NCBI RefSeq assembly: GCF_016612995.1
Contig: NZ_JAEOAH010000045.1
Coordinates: forward strand, 1 to 52,175
Source of the DNA: Viridibacillus soli
GTDB taxonomy: Bacteria; Bacillota; Bacilli; Bacillales_A; Planococcaceae
Direction: 5' to 3'
Length of the DNA stretch: 52,175 nucleotides
Made by a program: the position numbers and the translations under genes. Below the pieces are notes generated by a model. It saw only the letters and a list, made by a program, of their open reading frames with translations, was not told the origin of the DNA and ran no database searches. Below, piece after piece: positions 43,372 to 51,569 of the stretch (positions are counted from its first letter, which is position 1; each line of letters begins with the position of its first letter).

Positions 43372-43457
43372 AGCATCACCATTTCTTTTTCATTGTTTGG
43401 TTTTGTTAAGACTTCATCGACTTCTTCTGTCGTCGAATAATTCATTAAGTCCGGAAC
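43368..43457 (-). pseudogene. C-terminal fragment of a gene upstream of the Nudix gene
   Basis: A 29-codon frame (NVPDLMNYSTTEEVDEVLTK, ending NEKEMVML) ends with TGA overlapping the Nudix ATG. It has no start and is joined at about 43460 to the ISL3-type transposase fragment. The coupling (ATGA) argues that it is the tail of a real, lost gene. Family unknown. Confidence 0.5.
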
Positions 43458-43768
43458 ATTTTTTTGACAATGAAACGTTGATAACGTTGAACAAAGCTTG
43501 TATTTTCAGGGAAGCGTTTGTCACATTCTCCACATACATAACGTCGTTTTCGATAGTAAATAGCACTTAATCGTTCAAACCATTTTAAGTGTTTAATCTT
43601 CTGTATACGGTAATCATGTACTTTACGCGTCAACGCCTCACAAGATGGACAAACCTGTTCATCGATTGGTATTTCTATATGGATAGCTATGTGTGATTCT
43701 CTTTTATCCACGTTTGTGATAGTAAAGCCTTCAAATCCTGGCATTTTCATGTTAAAATTCATTTGCAC
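43445..43768 (-). pseudogene. N-terminal fragment of an ISL3-family transposase
   Basis: 107 codons. The zinc-ribbon of ISL3 transposases is evident: VCPSCEALTRKVHDYRIQKI, IYYRKRRYVCGECDKRF and RYQRF. Full transposases of this family are about 400 residues and continue with a DDE catalytic domain, which is absent; the frame ends at KKMFRT where foreign sequence begins. Repeated end sequences lie upstream at 43863-43894. Non-functional remnant. Confidence 0.82.
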
Positions 43769-43862
43769 GACACTCGCTTTCTACTTGTTTCTAGACAATC
43801 CAAGTATAAAGAAATCGCGGTGTTCGTGCATTTTTTTGTCTTCAATTGTTTGAAAACCCCAA

Positions 43863-43894
43863 CAAATATTATAGAACCCAAATATTATAGAACC
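43863..43894 (-). repeat. Two tandem 16-bp copies of a probable IS end
   Basis: CAAATATTATAGAACC occurs twice with no spacer (43863-43878, 43879-43894). Read on the minus strand as GGTTCTATAATATTTG, it resembles the GG-starting inverted repeats of ISL3-type elements and lies 95 bases upstream of the transposase fragment. Confidence 0.65.
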
Positions 43895-43930
43895 ACAAAA
43901 AAAGAGTCCTCATATTGAGAACTCTTGATA
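43895..43930 (-). terminator. Terminator copy beside the outer attachment repeat
   Basis: AAGAGT(C)CTCA and TGAG(A)ACTCTT form a stem that runs, on the minus strand, into seven T. It is the counterpart of the terminator after tRNA-Leu (50655-50690) and was probably the original end of the tRNA operon. Confidence 0.65.
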
Positions 43931-43938
43931 AATTTTAC

Positions 43939-43960
43939 ATTTAGGATACCGGTGGTCGGG
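43939..43960. repeat. Outer attachment-site repeat (tRNA-Leu 3' end copy)
   Basis: ATTTAGGATACCGGTGGTCGGG is identical to 50702-50723, which covers the last 15 bases of tRNA-Leu plus 7 flanking bases. On the island side the sequence diverges at once (ACAGGGAATGG). This is the expected scar of an element integrated in a tRNA gene. Confidence 0.82.
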
Positions 43961-44139
43961 ACAGGGAATGGTTCCGAAAGCCTTATATATCAGGGATATC
44001 TGGTTGTAATGTGTAAAAATTGTGTAAAATGATTTGCTGGGTTTTTCAGATGAAAAATATAAATGTTTTCTCTTGTGTCTACACTCAACATGCGTGGAGT
44101 GTATGTGGCAACACATTGGTGCTGTGGGTTTAAGTAATT

Positions 44140-44174
44140 GGCTAGGTGCTACCATAGTAGAACCTAGCCTTTTT
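44140..44174 (+). terminator. Strong plus-strand terminator near the island edge
   Basis: GGCTAGGT(G)CTAC pairs with GTAG(A)ACCTAGCC around a four-base loop, followed by six T. The sequence before it (43961-44139) shows no convincing gene, so the transcript it ends is not known. Confidence 0.75.
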
Positions 44175-44259
44175 TATTTATATTCAAACAATCTTTTCTT
44201 ATTTTTTAGCAAGGGGGTCTATACAATATTTTATAAATGCTTTATCGACAATTTCGCTT

Positions 44260-45208
44260 AGTCCAGATTTCTCCACATGTATACTCTGCATTGGGACTAA
44301 TCATAATCCAAGTACATGTTGCTCTCTGCTAATTCTTGCTGAGACATTCTGCCAAACTTTCTCCTCTTTGTGTTTTGCTTTTTATTTCTATACTATCTTT
44401 GAATACTCCTTCTTTCGTTAACAACCCACTATGAATCCATCCTGCTAAAGTATGCTTATTTTGTATACAAGCGTTTTTAAGAATTTTATAATCATTATCT
44501 TCGATATAAAATGTTTCTCTATGGCTTTTATTGTCTATATGTTTATTGTGAGTAGACTGGGAGAGATTTCATTTCGCTCAACGCCATCAAGATAATTAGC
44601 CCAGTATTTTTTTTCTCCATCTATGTCTCGATTTCTAACTAATTTAATATACTCTCGCCAAGGTGTTACTTTTATTTTTGAAGGTAACTCTTTATCAACT
44701 TCGATTTCATTAAATCTAGTAAAGCTATCTATAAGGATTCCACTACTCCATCCATCCCATAAAATATGGTGATAGGTTAATATCATGATTTTTTCATGGT
44801 TGGCGCCATTTACCAGACGGATTCTTAATGGTTCCGTTGTTAAATCAATCCCTTTTTTAAGCTCATTATCCCGTATTTCATTTAATATGGTAGTACAATC
44901 TCCCACTCTTTCTTCAAAATAAAGTGGCAGATCGATTTCTTTCAATACAATTTGTACAGGGTTACTTACTTTTCCCATTTATAAATAGAACGCAAACCAT
45001 CATAAGTGCTAATCAAGTGATGCCATACTCTTTCAATCTCTTTATCAGTTATATCTCCTTTAATTTTTAGGACAACCTGTTCCATGTATTCGCTCGATTT
45101 AGGATCCATCTGATATTTAAAGAGTAGTCCTTGCTGTGTAGGTGACAACGATAATATTTCCTGAATATTGTCTTTACTTAATATTTTATTATTTATCAAG
45201 TAAACCAT
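44260..45208 (-). pseudogene. Relic of an NRPS condensation domain
   Basis: The start (44966-45208) reads INNKILSKDNIQEILSLSPT and then QQGLLFKYQ, the usual opening of a condensation domain. The frame breaks at GGAAAAGTAAG (about 44970) and continues in 44535-44978 with the active-site motif YHHILWDGWS. A second break near 44535 leads to HTLAGWIHSGLL and then IEIKSKTQRGESLAECL, like the later core of the domain, and to SQQELAESNMYLDYD with stops. No adenylation or carrier domain is present. It is the 5' end of a peptide synthetase gene decayed by frameshifts and deletion. Confidence 0.75.
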
Positions 45209-45648
45209 CCTTTTATTTTGTAGTGAATTTCAGTTAGATCGATTGTAATTATTGCTTCAGTAGATGTTCTTCACGCCCAAAATTTAAATTCCATTAGTTA
45301 TTGCGCTTTGGATTAATTTAATTTAATATACAAATGATAACTTGTTAATCATTAACTTACAAGGAAAATTCTGAAAATTATTATATGGGTTCTTTATCCT
45401 AAAATCGGGTGGGGAAGTTTTTTAGATAGTAAGTTTTCGTATAAAATACAATCGAAGGAGGCGGAATTTTATGGATTTTATCAGGAAATAAACCGCTTGG
45501 AAATAATTTATTCCTTTCTGCTATTGCGGATTGTCTCTGATCCTATCTGTACCTTATAGTAAGGGAAGAAGGGTACGGAAGAAGCCGTATAGTCAGTAGA
45601 AACCCTTGAAAAAGTTAGTTCAGAAAATTTCTAGTAGGAGCGTGTAAA
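45209..45648. other. Non-coding or decayed gap upstream of the DUF2785 gene
   Basis: AT-rich. A very short frame (MDFIRK) follows a good AAGGAGG at about 45456 but stops after six codons, perhaps a truncated gene start. No promoter, terminator or longer gene can be supported. Confidence 0.3.
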
Positions 45649-46470
45649 ATGAATTTAAAAGAAAAGTTGATATTAATAAAAGAAAATGGGTACCAAGCAC
45701 CCCCCGATACATTCCAGTTGATACTAGAAATGATAAATAACATCGGTTCTTTGGATGCCCAACTACGTGATGAGCTAATTTATACAACCTTATCACATTG
45801 GATTCCTGATAATTCTCTAACAGCAAACGAACTAGAACAACTTCTACCGGTTGTTTTGGATAAAAACCATTTGCTTTTTAAGCTTGGTGAAACAAATACA
45901 GACTCTGTCTTCACTCGATCTTTCTCCATGCTAGTCATACCGCTCCTCTTCATGAGGCATAGAGAATCACCATTTCTCTCAAGAGAGCAAATTCATCAGA
46001 TAAAAGAGAAAGTATTTTACAATGTACAAGAAGAGCGAGATTACCGTGGGTATGACGAAGAAAAAGGCTGGGCTCATGCTATAGCCCATGCAGCAGATGC
46101 TTTAGAAGATTTGGCTCAATGTTCCGAACTGGATAAAAATGACCTCTTAACTATCCTCGATTTGGTTTACGAAAAGATGACCATAACAGATCGAATTTAC
46201 TCCGATGGGGAAGATGAGAGAATGGTAAAATCCATAATTAGTGTTTTAAATAGAAAAATACTTAGTCAGACTTATGTAGAGCAATGGATTCAAAGTTTTG
46301 GTGATGTGGAGAAAAATTCAGAATTTCTCCCTGCCTTTAAGCAAAAAAATAATATAAAGAACTTTTTGAAAAGTTTATACTTTCGAGTTAAATTTTACAA
46401 AGTGGATGCCGTTCTCTGCTCGACTATCGAGCATACATTATATAAAGTAGAAAAAGTATACTATTCCTAA
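45649..46470 (+). CDS. DUF2785 family protein
   Basis: 273 residues, intact. DYRGYDEEKGWAHAIAHAAD followed by ALEDL is the hallmark of DUF2785. The protein is all-helical, resembling a HEAT-like repeat fold, without signal or membrane segment. Function unknown; family members are scattered in Bacillales accessory DNA. It is the only complete larger gene in the island, with a GTAGGAG-like ribosome site, and stands alone on the plus strand. Confidence 0.85.
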   Translation: MNLKEKLILIKENGYQAPPDTFQLILEMINNIGSLDAQLRDELIYTTLSHWIPDNSLTANELEQLLPVVLDKNHLLFKLGETNTDSVFTRSFSMLVIPLLFMRHRESPFLSREQIHQIKEKVFYNVQEERDYRGYDEEKGWAHAIAHAADALEDLAQCSELDKNDLLTILDLVYEKMTITDRIYSDGEDERMVKSIISVLNRKILSQTYVEQWIQSFGDVEKNSEFLPAFKQKNNIKNFLKSLYFRVKFYKVDAVLCSTIEHTLYKVEKVYYS

Positions 46471-46563
46471 TTTAAAAAAATGAGGGGAAAGCACCCGCAC
46501 TTGTCCGTCTCCACTTCAAATGTGGTAACAGGCAAACAATAGCCCTCAGGGGACATTTTTACT

Positions 46564-46945
46564 TCACACTTTTCACAGAAAATTTGATTTGCGGGGATTC
46601 AGATGGATCTCCGTTCTACATGGCGTCAAAGGAACGTTGAGGGTTAAAATTATCTTTGAAGCAAACGTATGCAAACCTACAATAATTACGGGGGGTTATC
46701 TTTTGTTTCTCTTCAAAATAGTTTCGAATAAACCGTGTGCCGTCGTTCATGAATTCTTTTAGTAGTTCACGATGTCGGTGGATAGCTATTTTTGAACTTT
46801 TTGCTTAGCTTGAATAAACGTCGGTTTTTCCGGATTAAGCCAAACTTCTTCTACCAGACTCCAATCACGTGTAGCCCCTGACCAACGACTAGGGAGATAA
46901 TTCCCTCTAACACCTTGTCCTTTTCCTTTCTTAATGTAGTAACGT
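46564..46945 (-). pseudogene. Broken gene of unknown family
   Basis: On the minus strand a segment near 46795-46942 reads YYIKKGKGQGVRGNYLPSRW, then SGATRDWSLVEEVWLNPEKP, and stops. A shifted frame (about 46616-46790) continues FMNDGTRFIRNYFEEKQKI and TPRNYCRFAYVCFKDNFNPQ to a stop. Both stretches have coding-like composition and lack starts. They look like parts of one decayed gene. I do not recognise the family. Confidence 0.4.
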
Positions 46946-46954
46946 CATGCAGAA

Positions 46955-47242
46955 GGTAGAACTCTGATTACAAATACGGGAATTGGTGATTACAAACTCA
47001 GTTTCGACCCGAATTACATTACCGGGCAAAAGATTGGTTAGAAATTCGAGCCTATTGATTCAACAGGAAAGATAACAATCCAACCTGGTGAGACCTTCAG
47101 AACAGAATACAGTGCAAGTGAAGTTAGAAATGGAATTGACGTTTTTAGTGTTTGCCCTGGTTCGACCCAACACTATCACCTGCAATTATTAGACTCATTT
47201 TATCTTTGTCTATATCAAGAAATTCATCATTCTCGTTACTAA
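46955..47242 (+). pseudogene. Remnant of a beta-rich protein gene
   Basis: A frame on the plus strand reads TLITNTGIGDYKLSFDPNYI, TGQKIG, an in-frame TAG, then KFEPIDSTGKITIQPGETFR and ASEVRNGIDVF before ending at 47242. The pattern resembles extracellular beta-sandwich sequence. No start or ribosome site is present. An inverted repeat AGGTCAC/GTGACCT follows at about 47276-47303 but lacks a T tract. Unknown family; not functional. Confidence 0.35.
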
Positions 47243-47450
47243 TATTGGGGGAATAGCCAAATGCGGATATTCAGGTCACCTCGTGCTTACTAGAGTGACC
47301 TAAAAATGGATTCGATATAGCTTTGCTTTTTGGAAATTAGATAAAAATTCTTTATAAAATCTAATTTCACTATTAAAAAGAGCCTACTTATAAGATACAA
47401 TGGCTTTCGAATAATCCGTTAATTCAAACTTAATAGCGTAACAACAAGCG

Positions 47451-47507
47451 AAAACCGCAGTTACACGATGTTATCCCTAGAGATAACCATGTGCTGCGGT
47501 TTTTATT
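47451..47507 (+). terminator. Hairpin directly before the small-ORF operon (attenuator candidate)
   Basis: AAAACCGCAG (47451-47460) pairs with CTGCGGTTTT (47494-47503), with an inner GTTATC/GATAAC stem, followed by TATTTTTT. The ribosome site GGAGG of the first small gene follows within 11 bases of the T tract, so the hairpin could regulate this operon. Confidence 0.7.
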
Positions 47508-47524
47508 TTTTGGAGGAAATTTCT

Positions 47525-47695
47525 ATGGAACAAGAAAAACTTGACTGGATGAAGAGATTACTCGACACATGCGAAGAAGTGGGCGTTTCAAAAATGGTGA
47601 TTGAGCGCTTTATTGATTTTTATATAACAGATAGGGGGATACAAGATGCAAAACTTGATACATCTACTAAAGGAACTAAACGTATCTCAAGTTGA
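47525..47695 (+). CDS. 56-residue protein, first of three small genes before the recombinases
   Basis: ATG at 47525 with GGAGG eight bases upstream, immediately after a terminator-like hairpin. The sequence is helical and charged (MEQEKLDWMKRLLDTCEEVG, MVIERFIDFYITDRG). It overlaps the next small gene. No family is recognised; position suggests a regulatory or recombination-accessory role, which is inference. Confidence 0.6.
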   Translation: MEQEKLDWMKRLLDTCEEVGVSKMVIERFIDFYITDRGIQDAKLDTSTKGTKRISS

Positions 47696-47792
47696 ATCAA
47701 AAGTCTTTATCAAGTCAATTGATAAAAAGCCTGATAAACCTTCAATTAATTATCAGCTACAACTAGAGTTAGATACAAAACAAAAAGACTAG
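47646..47792 (+). CDS. 48-residue small protein
   Basis: ATG at 47646, with AGGGGGATACAAG upstream, overlaps the end of the preceding small gene by 50 bases in another frame. It begins MQNLIHLLKELNVSQVESKV and ends QLELDTKQKD. Highly charged, soluble. Unknown function. Confidence 0.5.
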   Translation: MQNLIHLLKELNVSQVESKVFIKSIDKKPDKPSINYQLQLELDTKQKD

Positions 47793-47849
47793 TATAAATT
47801 CTCGCCCCTTTGTCAATGATTCTAGTAATTATTAATAGGAGGGGTAGCT

Positions 47850-48020
47850 ATGTCAGGTAATCAAAAAATTAAAGTCACGTTAAATGAAGATTTACAAAAT
47901 GAATCTTACTTTTTCTTAAAACGATTAATCGAAAAGATATTATTAGACCAGCTAGAACTGGATTTAAAGGTAAAAGGTAATTTGCTAAAAACCAGTAAAA
48001 AGATAATTGAAAAGGAGTAA
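47850..48020 (+). CDS. 56-residue basic helical protein
   Basis: ATG at 47850 with AGGAGGGG upstream. MSGNQKIKVTLNEDLQNESY opens it; the remainder (FFLKRLIEKILLDQLELDLK) is helical and lysine-rich. It ends eight bases before the recombinase start, so is probably co-translated. It could be a DNA-binding recombination directionality factor by position; no motif proves this. Confidence 0.55.
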   Translation: MSGNQKIKVTLNEDLQNESYFFLKRLIEKILLDQLELDLKVKGNLLKTSKKIIEKE

Positions 48021-48027
48021 TAGTAAA

Positions 48028-49469
48028 ATGATAATTCCAGAGTTTGACTACAAAAAACAGTACATCGATTTCATAAATTTGTATGATGAATTTACTATTG
48101 TTTATAGTCGGGTCAGTTCTGCGCAACAAGATATTCAAAAGCAAATCTTACTTGCAGAGGCCTATATTAATAATCAAAAAATCGATCCTGAAAATGTCAT
48201 CTGGTTAAAAGACGATGATGTCTCTGCTAATAAGTTATCAATGGAAGACCAACTAGAGCTGCAACAATTAAGAATGCTAATTAAACAGAAAAAGTCTAAA
48301 ACAATCCTCGTTTATAGTAGCGACCGCTTAGCTCGTAATTTTTATGAATATGTAGCGCTAGTGAAAGAGTTTTATGAATACGGAGTAAACGTAATTTTCA
48401 CTTCAAGTAAACAGCCGCCATTTTCGAGTAAACTTGCAATAGAATCGCTCTACGGAATCTTTGCTCAAGTGGAAGGTCAAAACATTTCTACGCGACGAAC
48501 TGATACAAATAATCAGTTCCCTTCCAACATACTCGGTTTCAAGAGAGTTGGTAAAAGACGTGATACTAAGTACATTCCGGATGATAAAATTCAGAATGAA
48601 CTAAAGAGATTCTTCAACTCTATTACAAAGGTAAAAAATGCGGATGATCTGTTTGATGTCTTCATTCATTATAAAAAACTACTTAAGAACAAGCGCTTTG
48701 ATGACTTATTAAGATATTTGAATAACCCATTTTACTGTGGCCATATGAAAACGACTTATGGATACGAACGACTCCCGAGCCAATTATATCGTTAGATGAC
48801 TTCACTACTATTCAAGAAATCCTAGAAAAACTAGAAGATGAATTATATAACGCTATCGCTATTGCAACTAGCCATGGAGTCATTATTCCACACTGTGAAA
48901 TTTGTAAAAAGCCTATGAACTTTCGATCATCTAAACTTGGAAAAAGTAGTTATTATGTCTGTAAAAACAAACACTCGAAAATTAAAATTAACGTCAATGA
49001 TTACAATAGCTTAATTAGCGAGCATCTTAAGATTATGATTCAATCTTTTTCACGTGAGGAGTTAAAAAAAGATGTATTTGCTTTTCTGCATAAAGTTCAA
49101 AGTGACTTAGAGAATCATATCACTAGTTTAGATAGACAGATTAATGCATTGCATAAGGAAATCACTTTAGAATTTCAACAATTATCTAATTCAAAATTAG
49201 AATCTATAGTTGAATTATCTAGAGTATACAAACTAAAGATGAAGGATTGTGCTAGAGACCTAATTAAAATTGAAGAGGCCCGAAAAGAATTGAATGAACT
49301 TATTCAGTTAATAAAAGAGAAGCTGACTCAGGAACTACAAGGATATGATTTGGATTATTTATGTCAATTTTTCTTTTCAAAAATAGAGTTAAATTACGAA
49401 TTTATTATTTATCATGTTACATTCGGGGCTTATTTTGAAAGTGAGGAATACGATGAGCATAGAGCATAA
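48028..49469 (+). pseudogene. Large serine recombinase with a frameshift
   Basis: ATG at 48028 follows AAGGAG. The resolvase domain carries the nucleophile in TIVYSRVSSAQQD and YSSDRLARNF. The recombinase domain follows, then the frame stops at 48795. The neighbouring frame, entered by restoring one base near 48770 (after YGYE, then TPEPIISLDDF), continues through a zinc ribbon (HCEICKKPMNF, YYVCKNKHSK) and a coiled coil to 49469. Joined length would be about 480 residues, normal for this family. The single-base lesion may be real or a sequencing error. Confidence 0.75.
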
Positions 49470-49821
49470 ATATTGTTATATTTTTGATGATGTTTACTTA
49501 ATTACAAAGCATGCTAGTTTAAATTATACACAGGTAGCCATGCCCTGTAACATTTATAAAGACAAATTAAAAATACTCGCCGCATATGTGCGATGGTCTG
49601 ATAGAGGGCAAACCCTTGGACATTCACTTGAAATACAAGTACGAGAAATTATTGCAAGAAGCAAAATCGAAGGTTATCAAATAGTTATTCTCTTTATAGA
49701 TGAAGCAACGTCGGCATATCATAAACCTTCTCAAAATCGCAATGAAATGATTAATATGAAAAACTTCATTTTAAGTAATGAAAATGTTCAATGTGCTTTA
49801 ATTCCTGCTTGCTTACCGTAG
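49453..49821 (+). pseudogene. Second serine recombinase, truncated after the N-terminal half
   Basis: ATG at 49453 overlaps the end of the first recombinase by 17 bases, with GTGAGGA five bases upstream. An N-terminal leader of about 50 residues precedes the resolvase fold: AAYVRWSDRGQTLGHSLEIQ (nucleophilic Ser) and FIDEATSAYHKPSQNR. Homology stops after NVQCALI at about 49800, where sequence of the convergent tyrosine recombinase begins. The catalytic core is incomplete. Confidence 0.72.
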
Positions 49822-50573
49822 TTGGATACCATTATTTGAATTGAATGTTTTGATAAGACATCATCGTCAATAGTGACCCATAAATAATCTTGTCCTTCGA
49901 TATGACCTCGCAGATGTAAATACTTCTTCAATTGACCTTGCATCTCTTTTTGAATTGGTACAAAGCGTTGCTTATAACCTTTTGTATTAGTGACTAATAT
50001 TCTATCCCTATCGAAATCGATATTGTGTATTTGAATATGAGCCATCTCATTAGCACGTACTCCTGTTTCCAAAAACATCATCATTAAAGTTAAATCTCTA
50101 ACTCCTGTGAAAGTTCTTTGATCTGGTTGCTTAAATAACTTTGCTAACTCTTTATCAGAATAAGTTTCAACAACCTTTGTTCTATCTCTAAGCAACTTTA
50201 AATTACTAACTGGGTTATCACTTTGCTCAATGTGTCCTTCACGTTCTAAAAAGTTAAAGAAGGCTCTAACTGCTCGTAAACGTGTATTAATTGTTGTAGT
50301 TTTTAATTTGTTATCTTGCATATGATTGATTACTGCTTTAACATGTTCATGTGTGAATAACTTCATATCATTAGATAGATTTAACTCACGAGTGATTTTA
50401 TAGAAACCTCTCATCTCATTCATGTAATAACTGATTGTATGTGAGCGTAAATTTCTCACTTCACAATCCTTTATAAACCATTCAAAGCAATCCTTAAAGG
50501 GTAATAGCGAAGTAAAGTTTTGTTGGAACCGTTGAATTTGCGAATCCGATAATTGATTATCACGTCTCGCCAT
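49788..50573 (-). pseudogene. Tyrosine recombinase (integrase) lacking its C-terminal catalytic residues
   Basis: 261 codons. The SAM-like N-terminal domain (about 20-115) and the start of the catalytic domain are intact, with the first Arg in LETGVRANEMAH and a Lys in VTNTKGYKQRF. The frame ends at NYGKQAGIKAH; the HxxR box and tyrosine nucleophile that should follow are missing, replaced by the truncated serine recombinase. It lies beside the tRNA-Leu attachment site, as the integrase of the island should. Confidence 0.8.
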
Positions 50574-50654
50574 AATATTTCACCTCCTAATAAAATAGAA
50601 AGGTCGTATTAGAAATTACGATTTTTTAGGGGAAAAACGACTACTTTTAGACCA

Positions 50655-50690
50655 CAAAAAAAGAGTCCTCATTGGATGAGAACCCTTGTT
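50655..50690 (-). terminator. Terminator after the tRNA cluster
   Basis: GTTCTCAT and ATGAGGAC form a stem that continues on the minus strand into CTCTTTTTTTG. It lies just beyond tRNA-Leu and is nearly repeated at 43895-43930. Confidence 0.75.
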
Positions 50691-50701
50691 ATACTTGAGT
50701 T

Positions 50702-50723
50702 ATTTAGGATACCGGTGGTCGGG
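50702..50723. repeat. Inner attachment-site repeat within tRNA-Leu
   Basis: ATTTAGGATACCGGTGGTCGGG, identical to 43939-43960. It includes the 3' acceptor and part of the T arm, so insertion restored an intact tRNA. Confidence 0.82.
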
Positions 50724-50791
50724 GTCGAACCGACACTCCTCACGGAACACGATTTTGAGTCGTGCGCGTCTGCCTATTCCGCCACACCGGC
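50709..50791 (-). tRNA. tRNA-Leu (anticodon CAA)
   Basis: 83 bases, long variable arm, anticodon stem CACGA/TCGTG around CTCAAAA, discriminator A, CCA not encoded. The last tRNA of the cluster and the integration target of the island. Confidence 0.93.
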
Positions 50792-50842
50792 ATAATATTA
50801 TTACAGACATTATGTAATATTATATAATTATTTTAAAATTAA

Positions 50843-50916
50843 TGGAGGCGGCAACCGGATTTGAACCGGTGGTAGAGGTGTTGCAGACCTGTGCCTTACC
50901 ACTTGGCTATGCCGCC
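50843..50916 (-). tRNA. tRNA-Cys (anticodon GCA)
   Basis: 74 bases with encoded CCA; acceptor GGCGGCA, anticodon loop CTGCAAC, T arm CCGGTTCAAATCCGG. Confidence 0.93.
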
Positions 50917-50928
50917 GTAAATTAAAAG

Positions 50929-51003
50929 TGGAGCGGAAGACGAGGTTCGAACTCGCGACCCCCACCTTGGCAAGGTGGTGTTCTACCACTGAACTACTTC
51001 CGC
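50929..51003 (-). tRNA. tRNA-Gly (anticodon GCC)
   Basis: 75 bases with encoded CCA; anticodon loop TTGCCAA, T arm GCGAGTTCGAACTCGT. Confidence 0.93.
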
Positions 51004-51011
51004 AAATTTAA

Positions 51012-51083
51012 CTGGGGAACCTGGATTCGAACCAGGGCATGACGGAATCAAAATCCGTTGCCTTACCGCTTGGCTATACCCCA
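51012..51083 (-). tRNA. tRNA-Gln (anticodon TTG)
   Basis: 72 bases, CCA not encoded; anticodon stem ACGGA/TCCGT around TTTTGAT. The acceptor stem has a T6-T67 mismatch (TGGGGTA against TTCCCCA). Confidence 0.92.
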
Positions 51084-51089
51084 ATAATA

Positions 51090-51166
51090 TGGGGCGACTG
51101 ATGGGAATCGAACCCACGAATGCCTGAACCACAATCAGGTGCGTTAACCACTTCGCCACAACCGCC
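51090..51166 (-). tRNA. tRNA-His (anticodon GTG), copy 2
   Basis: 77 bases with encoded CCA and an 8-bp acceptor including the extra 5' G; anticodon loop TTGTGGT. Identical to the copy at 51216-51292. Confidence 0.93.
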
Positions 51167-51215
51167 ATAATTATTATTTAGTATTTATCTTATTTAATTT
51201 AATTTTAAAATTTAA

Positions 51216-51292
51216 TGGGGCGACTGATGGGAATCGAACCCACGAATGCCTGAACCACAATCAGGTGCGTTAACCACTTCGCCACAACCGCC
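51216..51292 (-). tRNA. tRNA-His (anticodon GTG), copy 1
   Basis: 77 bases, identical to the neighbouring tRNA-His, separated by a 49-base AT-rich spacer. Tandem duplication. Confidence 0.93.
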
Positions 51293-51307
51293 ATAATGAA
51301 ATTTAAT

Positions 51308-51381
51308 TGGCAGGGGCAGTAGGAATCGAACCCACATCAAAGGTTTTGGAGACCTCTATTCTACCGTTAAACTATGCCCCT
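51308..51381 (-). tRNA. tRNA-Trp (anticodon CCA)
   Basis: 74 bases with encoded CCA; acceptor AGGGGCA, anticodon loop CTCCAAA. Confidence 0.93.
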
Positions 51382-51393
51382 AAATTAAAAAAA

Positions 51394-51477
51394 TGGTGGA
51401 GGGGGGCAGATTCGAACTGCCGAACCCTAAGGAGCGGATTTACAGTCCGCCGCGTTTAGCCACTTCGCTACCCCTCC
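51394..51477 (-). tRNA. tRNA-Tyr (anticodon GTA)
   Basis: 84 bases with long variable arm and encoded CCA; anticodon stem GCGGA/TCCGC around CTGTAAA. Confidence 0.93.
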
Positions 51478-51486
51478 AGAAAAACA

Positions 51487-51562
<76 letters not shown>

Positions 51563-51569
51563 ATTATTA

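Larger units (their letters stand above)
43961..50708. mobile_element. Decayed genomic island integrated at tRNA-Leu
   Basis: Bounded by the 22-bp direct repeats at 43939-43960 and 50702-50723. A tyrosine recombinase fragment is the first gene next to the tRNA. Contents are a degenerate NRPS domain, a DUF2785 gene, broken unknown genes, small ORFs and two serine recombinases. All three recombinase genes are damaged, so it should be unable to move by itself. It may be a composite of more than one insertion. Confidence 0.72.

Noticed and set aside
43943..43965. A second tRNA-Leu gene
   Set aside because: Only the 3' acceptor end is present; sequence after GGTCGGG cannot form the other arms.
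43910..44155. 81-codon minus-strand frame across the outer attachment repeat
   Set aside because: It reads through the tRNA-derived repeat and a terminator, has no ribosome site and matches no family.
47276..47303. Terminator AGGTCAC/GTGACCT
   Set aside because: There is an inverted repeat but no T tract downstream on either strand.
50983..51168. 61-codon minus-strand frame over the tRNA genes
   Set aside because: It lies within tRNA-Gly, tRNA-Gln and tRNA-His sequences.
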